DNA of 64,000 bases from Petrolisthes cinctipes (lineage: Eukaryota > Arthropoda > Malacostraca > Decapoda > Porcellanidae), in NCBI GenBank assembly GCA_033782935.1, contig JAWQEG010000283.1, positions 3,038,001 through 3,102,000 on the forward strand. The letters run 5' to 3'. Numbering within the stretch: the first letter of the stretch is position 1; each line of letters begins with the position of its first letter. Under the pieces are notes generated by a model that was not told the DNA's origin, ran no database searches, and saw only the letters and a program-made list of their open reading frames with translations. Below are positions 24,507 through 36,599 of the stretch, piece by piece. The translations under genes and the position numbers were made by a program.

Positions 24507-24728
24507 CTCCACAAATTCAAATTCTTTGTGATGTTATGGGCACATTTGGGTATGACATTGACTCCTCGCACAGCCCATCGAGTGCACGGCTCAGAGATAA
24601 GACAAAATTTGACCGATTTATATGCGATTTTCAACACTGAGCTTTCAGAGGAGTATGAAGGAATATTGAAGGAAGAGATTTATGGCAAACGCATATTTTC
24701 GGTGGATGGCGGGAAATTCAACCTGTAA
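24507..24728 (+). other. Unrecognised exon-like plus-strand segment
   Basis: A pyrimidine-rich stretch ending TTTATTTTCAG at 24506 looks like a 3' splice site. After it a frame stays open for 73 codons, beginning LHKFKFFVMLWAHLG and including TLTPRTAHRVHG, then a charged, helix-like stretch, and ending GGKFNL at a TAA (24726-24728). Composition is protein-like, unlike the surrounding simple sequence. I do not recognise the family. It could be the last exon of a plus-strand gene or element interrupted by the transposase, or a fragment carried in with the insert. There is no promoter or polyadenylation signal before satellite resumes at 24752. Confidence 0.3.
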
Positions 24729-24733
24729 ACCGG
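24727..24733 (-). repeat. Possible right terminal inverted repeat AAACCGG
   Basis: Read on the minus strand this is CCGGTTT followed by AC, close to the left-edge CCGGTTTTTAC. A further 18 bp (GCGGTCCCCTTAATTAAA) separates it from resumed satellite, so it is not strictly terminal. It overlaps the stop codon of the plus-strand open segment. Confidence 0.3.
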
Positions 24734-25473
24734 GCGGTCCCCTTAATTAAATTAAGTGTCCAAAGTCGATATGTGCATGCATCATCTGTACCCGTTTATA
24801 TCTCAAATTCAGGCTCAAAACACTCGAAAATTTCATATTTTGGGGTCCCAGAAGTGATATGTACATGCCTACTTAGTGCTAGAATATTTTCAAAAAATAG
24901 GCCCAAAACAAGCTAAAAATCGATATTTTAGGTGCCCAAAGTCGATATCTCAAATTCAGGCCCAAAACACCCAAAAATTCGATATTTTGGGGTCCCAGAA
25001 GCGAACTGTACATGCCTACTCCGTGTTAGAGTATTTTCAAAATATAGGCCCAAAACATGCTAAAAATCGATATTTTAGGTGCCAAAAGTCGATATCTCAA
25101 ATTCAGGCCCAAAACACCCAAAAATTCGATATTTTGGGGTCCTAGAAGCGATCCGTACATCCCAACTCCAAGTTAGAATGTTTTCAAGATACAGACCCAA
25201 AACATGCTCAAAATCGATATTTTAGGTGCCCAAAAGTCGATATGTGCATGCATCTTCTGTACCCGTTTATATCTCAAATTCAGGCTCAAAACACCCGAAA
25301 ATTCGATATTTTGGGGTCCCAGAAGCGATCTGTACATGCCTACTCAGTGCTAGAATATTTTTTTAAATATAGGCCCAAAACATGCTAAAAATCGATATTT
25401 TAGGTGCCCAAAGTCGATATCTCAAATTCAGGCCCAAAACACCCAAAAATTCGATATTTTGGGGTCCCAGAAG

Positions 25474-26044
25474 CGATCTGTACATGCCTAGTCAGTGCTA
25501 GAATGTTTTCAAAATATAGGCTCAAAACATGCTAAAAATCGATATTTTAAGTGTCCAAAGTCGATATGTGTATGCATCATCTGTACCCGTTTATATCTCA
25601 AATTCAGGCTCGAAACACCCGAAAATTCGATATTTTGGGGTCCCAGAAGTGATCTATACATGCCTACTTAGTGCTAGAATATTTTCAAAATATAGGCCCA
25701 AAACATGCTAAAAATCGATATTTTAGGTGCCCAAAGTCAATATGTGTATGCATCTTCTGCACCCGTTTATATCCCAAATTCAACCTCAAAACACCCGAAA
25801 ATTCGATATTTTTGGGTCCCAGAAGAGATCTGTACATGCCTACTCAGTGCTAGAATGTTTTCAAAATATAGGCTCAAAACATGCTAAAAATCGATATTTT
25901 AAGTGTCCAAAGTCGATATGTGTATGCATTATCTGTACCCGTTTATATCTCAAATTGAGGCTCAAAACCCCTCGAAAATTCGATATTTTGGGGTCCCAGA
26001 AGTGATCTGTACATGCCTACTTAGTGCTAGAATATTTTCAAAAT
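25474..26044 (+). repeat. Satellite block shared across the insert
   Basis: This segment matches about 18480-19050 in the left arm with offset 6994, including private variants such as TGTATGCATTATCTGTACCC and AAAACCCCTCGAAAATTC. The insert therefore sits inside a duplicated region of the array. It does not mark a boundary between two unrelated arrays. Confidence 0.8.
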
Positions 26045-26199
26045 ATAGGCCCAAAACATGCTATAAATCGATATTTTAGGTGCCCAAAGTCGATATCTCA
26101 AAATCAGGCACAAATCACCCAAAAATTCGATATTTTGGGGTCCCAGAAGCGAACTGTACATGCCTACTCCGTGTTAGAGTATTTTCAAAATACAGGCCC

Positions 26200-29100
26200 A
26201 AAACATACTGAAAATCGATCTTTTAGGTGCCCAAAAGTCGATATGTGCATGCATTTTCAGTACCCGTTTATATCTTAAATTCAGGCTCCAAACACCCGAA
26301 AATTCGATATTTTGGGGTCCCAGAAGCGATCTGTACATGCCTACTCAGATGCAGGCCCAAAACATGCTGAAAATCGATATTTTAGGTGCCCAAAGTCAAC
26401 ATGTGTATGCATCTTCTGCACTCGTTTATATCTCAAATTCAACCTCAAAACACCCGAAAATTCGATAATTTTGGGTCCCAGAAGCGATCTGTACATGTCT
26501 AGTCAGTGCTAGAATGTTTTCAAAATATAGGATCAAAACATGCTAAAAATCGATATTTTAAGTGTCCAAAGTCGATATGTGCATGCATCTTCTTAACCGT
26601 TTATATCTCAAATTCGGGCTCAAAACACCCGAAAATTCGATATTTTGGGGTCCCTTAAGCGATCTGTACATGCCTACTCCTAGTTAGAGTATTTTCAAAA
26701 TACAGGCCCAAAACATGCTGAAAATCGATATTTTAGGTGCCCAAAGTCAATATGTGCATGCATATTCTGTACCCGTTTATATCTCAAATTCAGGCTCAAA
26801 ACACCCAAAAATTCGGTATTTTTGGGTCCTAGAAGCAATCTGTACATCCCTAATCCTAGTTAGAATGTTTTCAAGATACAGACCCAAAACATGCTCAAAA
26901 TCGATATTTTAGGTGCCCAAAAGTCGATATGTGCATGCATCTTCTGTACCCGTTTATATCTCAAATTCAGGCTCCAAACACCCGAAAATTCGATATTTTG
27001 GGGTCCCAGAAGCGATCTGTACATGCCTACTCAGATGCAGGCCCAAAACACGCTAAAATTCTATATTTTAGGTGCCCAAAGTCAACATGTGTATGTATCT
27101 TCTGCACTCGTTTATATCTCAAATTCAACCTCAAAACATCCGAAAATTCGATAATTTTGGGTCCCAGATGCGATCTGTACATGTCTAGTCAGTGCTAGAA
27201 TTTTTTCAAAATATAGGCTCAAAACATGCTGAAAATCAATTTTTTAAGTGTCCAAAGTCGATATGTGCATGCATCTTCTGTACCCGTTTATATCCCAAAT
27301 TCAGGCTCAAAACACCCGAAAATTCGATATTTTTGGGTCCCAGAAGCGATTTGTACATCCCTACTCCTAGTTAGAATGTTTTCAAAATATAGGCCCAAAA
27401 CATGCTAAAAATCAATATTTTAGGTGCCCAAAGTCGATATCTCAAATTCAGGCCCTAAACACCCGAAAATTCGATATTTTGGGGTCCCAGAAGCGAATTG
27501 TACATGCCTACTCCGTGTTACAGTATTTTCAATATACAGGCCCAAAACATACGGAAAATCGATCTTTTTAGTGCCCAAAAGTTGATGTGTGCATGCATCT
27601 TCTGTACCCGTTTACATCTCAAATTCAGGCTCCAAACAAGCGAAAATTCGATATTTTGGGGTCCCAGAAGCGATCTGTACATGCCTACTCAGATGCAGGC
27701 CCAAAACATGCTGAAAATCTATATTTTAGGTGCCCAAAGTCAATATGTGCATGCATCTTCTGTACCCGTTTATACCTCAAATTCAGGCTCAAAACACCCG
27801 AAAATTCGGTATTTTTGGGTCCTAGAAGCGATCTGTAAATCCATACTCCTAGTTAGAATGTTTTCAAGATACAGACACAAAACATGCTCAAAATCGATAT
27901 TTTAGGTGTCCAAAAGTCGATATGTGCATGGATCTTCTGTACCCGTTTATATCTCAAATTCAGGCTCAAAACACCCGAAAATTCGATATTTTGGGGTCCC
28001 AGAAGCGATCTGTACATGCCTAGTCAGTGCTAGAATGTTTTCAAAATATAGGCTCAAAACATGCTAAAAATCGATATTTTAAGTGTCCTAAGTCGATATG
28101 TGTATGCATCATCTGTACCCGTTTATATCCCAAATTCAACCTCAAAACACCCGAAAATTCGATATTTTTGGGTCCCAGAAGCGATCTGTACAAGCCTACT
28201 CAGTGCTAGAATATTTTCAAAATATAGGCCCAAAACATGCTAAAAATCGATATTTTAGGTGCCCAAAGTCGATATCTCAAATTCAGACCCAAAACACCCC
28301 AAAATTCGATATTTTGGGGTCCCAGAAGCGATCTGTACATGCCAACTCTGTGTTAGAGTATTTTCAATATACAGGCCCAAAACATATTGAAAATCGATCT
28401 TTTATGTGCCCAAAAGTCGATATGTGGATGCATCTTCTGTACCCGTTATATCTCAAATTCAGGCTCAAAACACATGAAAATTCGATATTTTGGGGTCCCA
28501 GAAGCGATCTGTACTTGCCTACTCCGTGTTAGAGTATTTTCAAAATACAGGCCCAAAACAATCTGAAAATCGTTATTTTAGGTGACCAAAGTCAATACGT
28601 GTATGCATCTTCTGCACCCGTTTATATCCCAAATTCAACCTCAAAACACCCGAAAATTCGATATTTTTGGGTCCCAGAAGCGATCTGTACATGCCTTGTC
28701 AGTGCTAGAATGTTTTCAAAATATAGGCTCAAAACATGCTAAAAATCGATATTTTAAGTGTCCAAAGTCGATATGTGTATGCATCATCTGTACCCGTTTA
28801 TATCTCAAATTCAGGCTCAAAACACACGAAAATTCGATATTTTGGGGTCCCAGAAGTGATCTGTACATGCCTACTTAGTGCTAGAATATTTTCAAAATAT
28901 AGGCCCAAAACATGCTAAAAATCGATATTTTAGGTGCCCAAAGTCAATATGTGTATGCATCTTCTGCACCCGTTTATATCCCAAATTCAACCTCAAAACA
29001 CCCGAAAATTCGATATTTTTTGGTCCCAGAAGCGATCTGTACATGCCTACTCAGTGCTTGAATTTTTTCAAAATATAGGCTCAAAACATGTTAAAAATCG

Positions 29101-31435
29101 ATATTTTAAGTGCATGCATCATCTGTACCCGTTTATATCTCAAATTCAGGCTCAAAACACCTGAAAATTCGATATTTTGGGGTCCCAGAAGTGATCTGTA
29201 TATGCCTACTTAGTGCTAGAATATTTTCCAAATATAGGCCCAAAACATGCTAAAAATCGATATTTTAGGTGCCCAAAGTCGATATCTCAAATTCAGGCCC
29301 AAATAACCCGAAAATTCGATATTTTGGGGTCCCAGAAGCGAACTGTACATGCCTACTCCGTGTTAGAGTATTTTCAAAATACAGGCCCAAAACATAATGA
29401 AAATCGATCTTTTAGGTGCCCAAAAGTCGATATGTGCATGCATTTTCAGTACCCGTTTATATCTTAAATTCAGGCTCCAAACACCCGAAAATTCGATATT
29501 TTGGGGTCCCAGAAGCGATCTGTACATGCCTACTCAGTGCTAGAATATTTTTCTAATATAGGCCCAAAACATGTTAAAATCGATATTTTAGGTGCCCAAA
29601 GTCGATATCTCAAATTCAGGCCCAAAACACCTAAAAATTCGATATTTTGGGGTCCCAGAAGCGATCTGTACATGCCTACTCCGTGTTAGAGTATTTTCAA
29701 AATATAGGCCCAAAACATGCTAAAAATCGATATTTTAGGTGCCCAAAGTCGATATCTCAAATTCAGGCCCAAAACACCCAAAAATTCGATATTTTGGGGT
29801 CCCAGAAGCGAACTGTACATGCCTACTCTGTGTTAGAGTATTTTCAAAATGCAGGCCCAAAACATACGGAAAATCGATCATTTAGGTGCCCAAAAGTCGA
29901 TGTGTACATGCATCTTCTGTACCCGTTTACATCTCAAATTCAGGCTCCAAACAAGCAAAAATTCGATATTTTGGGGTCCCAGAAGCGATCTGTACATGCC
30001 TACTCAGATGCAGGCCCAAAACATGCTAAAATCGATATTTTAGGTGCCCAAAGTCAACATGTGTATGCATCTTCTGCACTCGTTTATATCTCAAAATCAA
30101 CCTCAAAACACCCGAAAATTCGATAATTTTGGGTCCCAGAAGCGATCTGTACATGTCTAGTCAGTGCGAGAATGTTTTCAAAATATAGGCTCAAAACAAG
30201 CTTAAAATCGATATTTTAAGTGTCCAAAGTCGATATGTGCATGCATCTTCTGTACACGTTTATATCTCAAATTCAGGCTCAAAACACCCGAAAATTCGAT
30301 ATTTTTGGGTCCCAGAAGCGATCTGTACATGCCTACTCCTAGTTAGAGTATTTTCAAAATACTGGCCCAAAACATGCTGAAAATCTAAATTCTAGGTGCT
30401 CAAAGTCAATATGTGCATGCATCTTCTGTACCCGTTTATACCTCAAATTCAGGCTCAAAACACCCACAAATTCGGTATTTTTGGGTCCTAGAAGCGATCT
30501 GTACATCCATACTCCTAGTTAGAATGTTTTCAAGATACAGACACAAAACATGCTAAAAATCGATATTTTAGGTGCCCAAAAGTCGATATGTGCATGCATC
30601 TTCTGTACCCGTTTATATCTCAAATTCAGGCTCAAAACACCCGAAAATTCTATATTTTGTGGTCCCAGAAGCGATCTGTACTTGCCTAATCAGTGCTAGA
30701 ATGTTTTCAAAATATAGGCCCAAAACATGCTAAAAATCGATATTTTAAGTGCCCAAAGTCGATATCTCAAATTCAGGCCCAAAACACCCAAAAATTCGAT
30801 ATTTTGGGGTCCCAGAAGCGATCTGTACATGCCTACTCCGTGTTAGAGTATTTTCAATATACAGGCCCAAAACATACTGAAAATCGATCTTTTAGGTGCC
30901 TAAAAGTCGATATGTGGATGCATCTTCTGTACCCGATATATCTCAAATTCAGGCTCAAAACACATGTAAATTCGATATTTTGCGGTCTCATAAGCGATCT
31001 GTACTTGCCTACTCCGTGTTAGAGTATTTTCAAAATACAGGCCCAAAACAATCTGAAAATCGATATTTTAGGTGACCAAAGTCAATATGTGTATGCATCT
31101 TCTGCACCCGTTTATATCCCAAATTCAACCTCAAAACACCCGAAAATTCGATATTTTTGGGTCCCAGAAGCGATCTGTACATGCCTAGTCAGTGCTAGAA
31201 TGTTTTCAAAATATAGGCTCAAAACATGCTAAAAATCGATATTTTAAGTGTCCAAAGTCGATATGTGTATGCATCATCTGTACCCGTTTATATCTCAAAT
31301 TCAGGCTCAAAACACCCGAAAATTCGATATTTTGGGGTCCCAGAAGCGATCTGTACATGCCTACTCCTAGTTAGAGTATTTTCAAAATACAGGCACAAAA
31401 CATGCTGAAAATCTATATTATAGGTGCCCAAAGTC
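26200..31435 (+). repeat. Higher-order block B, copy 1 (about 5.2 kb)
   Basis: About thirty satellite units that recur immediately downstream as copy 2. Matching segments: 26200-27000 with offset 5344, about 27510-28390 with offset 5010, and about 28570-31435 with offset 4833. Shared rare variants include GCATTTTCAGTACCC, TCTTCTTAACCG, GTGTTACAGTATTTTC, GTTGATGTGTGCATGC, GTGTCCTAAGTCG, and TACACGTTTATATC. Confidence 0.85.
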
Positions 31436-31543
31436 GATATCTCAAATTCAGGCCCAAAACACCCAAAAATTCGATATTTTGTCGTCCCAGAAGCGATCTG
31501 TACATGCCTACTCCGTGTTAGAGTATTTTCAATATACAGGCCC

Positions 31544-34500
31544 AAAACATACTGAAAATCGATCTTTTAGGTGCCCAAAAGTCGATATGTGCATGCATTT
31601 TCAGTACCCGTTTATATCTTAAATTCAGGCTCCAAACACCCGAAAATTCGATATTTTGGGGTCCCAGAAGCGATCTGTACATGCCTACTCAGATGCAGGC
31701 CCAAAACATGCTGAAAATCGATATTTTAGGTGCCCAAAGTCAACATGTGTATGCATCTTCTGCACTCGTTTATATCCCAAATTCAACCTCAAAACACCCG
31801 AAAATTCGATAATTTTGGGTCCCAGAAGCGATCTGTACATGTCTAGTCAGTGTTAGAATGTTTTCAAAATATAGGCTCAAAACATGCTAAAAATCGATAT
31901 TTTAAGTGTCCAAAGTCGATATGTGCATGCATCTTCTTAACCGTTTATATCTCAAATTCGGGCTCAAAACACCCGAAAATTCGATATTTTGGGGTCCCTT
32001 AAGCGATCTGTACATGCCTACTCCTAGTTAGAGTATTTTCAAAATACATGCCCAAAACATGCTGAAAATCGATATTTTAGGTGCCCAAAGTCAATATGTG
32101 CATGCATATTCTGTACCCGTTTATATCTCAAATTCAGGCTCAAAACACCCAAAAATTCGGTATTTTTGGGTCCTAGAAGCGATCTGTACATCCCTAATCC
32201 TAGTTAGAATGTTTTCAAGATACAGACCCAAAACATGCTCAAAATCGATATTTTAGGTGCCCAAAAGTCGATATGTGCATGCATCTTCTGTACCCGTTTA
32301 TATCTCAAATTCAGGCTCCAAACACCCGAAAATTCGATATTTTGGGGTCCCAGAAGCGATCTGTACTTGCCTACTCAGTGCTAGAATGTTTTCAAAATAT
32401 AGGCCCAAAACATGCTAAAAATCGATATTTTAAGTGCCCAAAGTCGATATCTCAAATTCAGGCCCAAAACACCCAAAAATTCGATATTTTGGGGTCCCAG
32501 AAGCGATCTGTACATGCCTACTCCGTGTTACAGTATTTTCAATATACAGGCCCAAAACATACGGAAAATCGATCTTTTTAGTGCCCAAAAGTTGATGTGT
32601 GCATGCATCTTCTGTACCCGTTTACATCTCAAATTCAGGCTCCAAACAAGCGAAAATTCGATATTTTGGGGTCCCAGAAGCGATCTGTACATGCCTACTC
32701 AGATGCAGGCCCAAAACATGCTGAAAATCTATATTTTAGGTGCCCAAAGTCAATATGTACATGCATCTTCTGTACCCGTTTATACCTCAAATTCAGGCTC
32801 AAAACACCCGAAAATTCGGTATTTTTGGGTCCTAGAAGCGATCTGTAAATCCATACTCCTAGTTAGAATGTTTTCAAGATACAGACACAAAACATGCTCA
32901 AAATCGATATTTTAGGTGCCCAATAGTCGATATGTGCATGGATCTTCTGTACCCGTTTATATCTCAAATTCAGGCTCAAAACACCCGAAAATTCGATATT
33001 TTGGGGTCCCAGAAGCGATCTGTACATGCCTAGTCAGTGCTAGAATGTTTTCAAAATATAGGCTCAAAACATGCTAAAAATCGATATTTTAAGTGTCCTA
33101 AGTCGATATGTGTATGCATCATCTGTACCCGTTTATATCCCAAATTCAACCTCAAAACACCCGAAAATTCGATATTTTTGGGTCCCAGAAGCGATCTGTA
33201 CAAGCCTACTCAGTGCTAGAATATTTTCAAAATATAGGCCCAAAACATGCTAAAAATCGATATTTTAGGTGCCCAAAGTCGATATATCAAATTCAGACCC
33301 AAAACACCCCAAAATTCGATATTTTGGGGTCCCAGAAGCGATCTGTACATGCCAACTCTGTGTTAGAGTATTTTCAATATACAGGCCCAAAACACATGAA
33401 AATCGATATTTTAGGTGACCAAAGTCAATACGTGTATGCATCTTCTGCACCCGTTTATATCCCAAATTCAACCTCAAAACACCCGAAAATTCGATATTTT
33501 TGGGTCCCAGAAGCGATCTGTACATGCCTTGTCAGTGCTAGAATGTTTTAAAAATATAGGCTCAAAACATGCTAAAAATCGATATTTTAAGTGTCCAAAG
33601 TCGATATGTGTATGCATCATCTGTACCCGTTTATATCTCAAATTCAGGCTCAAAACACACGAAAATTCGATATTTTGGGGTCCCAGAAGTGATCTGTACA
33701 TGCCTACTTAGTGCTAGAATATTTACAAAATATAGGCCCAAAACATGCTAAAAATCGATATTTTAGGTGCCCAAAGTCAATATGTGTATGCATCTTCTGC
33801 ACCCGTTTATATCCCAAATTCAACCTCAAAACACCCGAAAATTCGATATTTTTTGGTCCCAGAAGCGATCTGTACATGCCTACTCAGTGCTTGAATTTTT
33901 TCAAAATATAGGCTCAAAACATGTTAAAAATCGATATTTTAAGTGCATGCATCATCTGTACCCGTTTATATCTCAAATTCAGGCTCAAAACACCCGAAAA
34001 TTCGATATTTTGGGGTCCCAGAAGTGATCTGTATATGCCTACTTAGTGCTAGAATATTTTCAAAATATAGGCCCAAAACATGCTAAAAATCGTTATTTTA
34101 GGTGCCCAAAGTCGATATCTCAAATTCAGGCCCAAATAACCCGAAAATTCGATATTTTGGGCTCCCAGAAGCGAACTGTACATACCTACTCCGTGTTAGA
34201 GTATTTTCAAAATACAGGCCCAAAACATACTGAAAATCGATCTGTTAGGTGCACAAAAGTCGATAGGTGCATGCATCTTCTGTACCCGTTAATATCTCAA
34301 ATTCAGGCTCCAAACACCCAAAAATTCGATATTTTGGGGTCCCAGAAGCGATCTGTACATGCCTACTCAGTGCTAGAATATTTTTCTAATATAGGCCCAA
34401 AACATGTTAAAATCGATATTTTAGGTGCCCAAAGTCGATATATCAAATTCATGCCCAAAACACCTAAAAATTCGATATTTTGGGGTCCCAGAAGCGATCT

Positions 34501-36268
34501 GTACATGCCTACTCCGTGTTAGAGTATTTTCAAAATATAGGCCCAAAACATGCTGAAAATCGATATTTTAGGTGCCCAAAGTCGATATCTCAAATTCAGG
34601 CCCAAAACACCCAAAAATTCGATATTTTGGGGTCCCAGAAGCGAACTGTACATGCCTACTCTGTGTTAGAGTATTTTCAAAATGCAGGCCCAAAACATAC
34701 GGAAAATCGATCATTTAGGTGCCCAAAAGTCGATGTGTACATGCATCTTCTGTACCCGTTTACATCTCAAATTCAGGCTCCAAACAAGCGGAAATTCGAT
34801 ATTTTGGGGTCCCAGAAGCGATCTGTACATGCCTACTCAGATGCAGGCCCAAAACATGCTAAAATCGATATTTTAGGTGCCCAAAGTCAACATGTGTATG
34901 CATCTTCTGCACTCGTTTATATCTCAAAATCAACCTCAAAACACCCGAAAATTCGATAATTTTGGGTCCCAGAAGCGATCTGTACATGTCTAGTCAGTGC
35001 GAGAATGTTTTCAAAATATAGGCTCAAAACAAGCTTAAAATCGATATTTTAAGTGTCCAAAGTCGATATTTGCATGCATCTTCTGTACACGTTTATATCT
35101 CAAATTCAGTCTCAAAACACCCGAAAATTCGATATTTTTGGGTCCCAGAAGCGATCTGTACATGCCTACTCCTAGTTAGAGTATTTTCAAAATACTGACC
35201 CAAAACATGCTGAAAATCTAAATTCTAGGTGCTCAAAGTCAATATGTGCATGCATCTTCTGTACCCGTTTATACCTCAAATTCAGGCTCAAAACACCCAA
35301 AAATTCGGTATTTTTGGGTCCTAGAAGCGATCTGTACATCCATACTCCTAGTTAGAATGTTTTCAAGATACAGACACAAAACATGCTAAAAATCGATATT
35401 TTAGGTGCCCAAAAGTCGATATGTGCATGCATCTTCTGTACCCGTTTATATCTCAAATTCAGGCTCAAAACACCCGAAAATTCTATATTTTGTGGTCCCA
35501 GAAGCGATCTGTACTTGCCTACTCAGTGCTAGAATGTTTTCAAAATATAGGCCCAAAACATGCTAAAAATCGATATTTTAAGTGCCCAAAGTCGATATCT
35601 CAAATTCAGGCCCAAAACACCCAAAAATTCGATATTTTGGGGTCCCAGAAGCGATCTGTACATGCCTACTCCGTGTTAGAGTATTTTCAATATACAGGCC
35701 CAAAACATACTGAAAATCGATCTTTTAGGTGCCCAAAAGTCGATATGTGGATGCATCTTCTGTACCCGTTATATCTCAAATTCAGGCTCAAAACACATGT
35801 AAATTCGATATTTTGCGGTCTCATAAGCGATCTGTACTTGCCTACTCCGTGTTAGAGTATTTTCAAAATACAGGCCCAAAACAATCTGAAAATCGATATT
35901 TTAGGTGACCAAAGTCAATATGTGTATGCATCTTCTGCACCCGTTTATATCCCAAATTCAACCTCAAAACACCCGAAAATTCGATATTTTTGGGTCCCAG
36001 AAGCGATCTGTACATGCCTAGTCAGTGCTAGAATGTTTTCAAAATATAGGCTCAAAACATGCTAAAAATCGATATTTTAAGTGTCCAAAGTCGATATGTG
36101 TATGCATCATCTGTACCCGTTTATATCTCAAATTCAGGCTCAAAACACCCGAAAATTCGATATTTTGGGGTCCCAGAAGCGATCTGTACATGCCTACTCC
36201 TAGTTAGAGTATTTTCAAAATACAGGCACAAAACATGCTGAAAATCTATATTATAGGTGCCCAAAGTC
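31544..36268 (+). repeat. Higher-order block B, copy 2 (about 4.7 kb)
   Basis: Second copy of the block at 26200-31435. It is shorter because of discrete losses: a change of register between about 27000 and 27510 of copy 1 (offset 5344 to 5010), and loss of one 177-bp unit at about 33395 (offset 5010 to 4833). A short patch near 34190-34320 resembles block C instead of copy 1. The copy ends where TTATAGGTGCCCAAAGTC diverges. Confidence 0.85.
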
Positions 36269-36599
36269 AATATGTGCATGCATCTTCTGTACCCGTTTAT
36301 ACCTCAAATTCAGGCTCAAAACACCCAAAAATTCGATATTTTGGGGTCCCAGAAGCGATCTGTACATGCCTACTCAGTGCTAGAATTTTTTCAAAATATA
36401 GGCTCAAAACATGTTAAAAATCGATATTTTAAGTGCATGCATCATCTGTACCCGTTTATATCTCAAATTCAGGCTCAAAACACCCGAAAATTCGATATTT
36501 TGGGGTCCCAGAAGTGATCTGTATATGCCTACTTAGTGCTAGAATATTTTCAAAATATAGGCCTAAAACATGCTAAAAATCGATATTTTAGGTGCCCAA

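Larger units (their letters stand above)
21191..24751. mobile_element. Non-satellite insert carrying a Mutator-like transposase
   Basis: The only non-satellite DNA in the window, sharply bounded by satellite on both sides. The left junction is CTACTCAG/CCGGTTTTTAC. On the right, satellite resumes at TTAAGTGTCC. Compared with the corresponding intact monomer (as at about 20680-20750), about 51 bp of satellite between these points is absent, and no target-site duplication is visible. CCGGTTT at the left edge is mirrored by AAACCGG at 24727-24733, 18 bp inside the right edge. The insert contains a minus-strand transposase gene plus plus-strand open segments on either side of it. It may be one element, or a transposase gene nested in an older insertion. 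Confidence 0.8.

Noticed and set aside
24741..24756. TTAA target-site duplication at the right junction
   Set aside because: TTAA occurs several times at the right edge, but the left junction is CTACTCAG/CCGG with no TTAA, so no duplication can be claimed.
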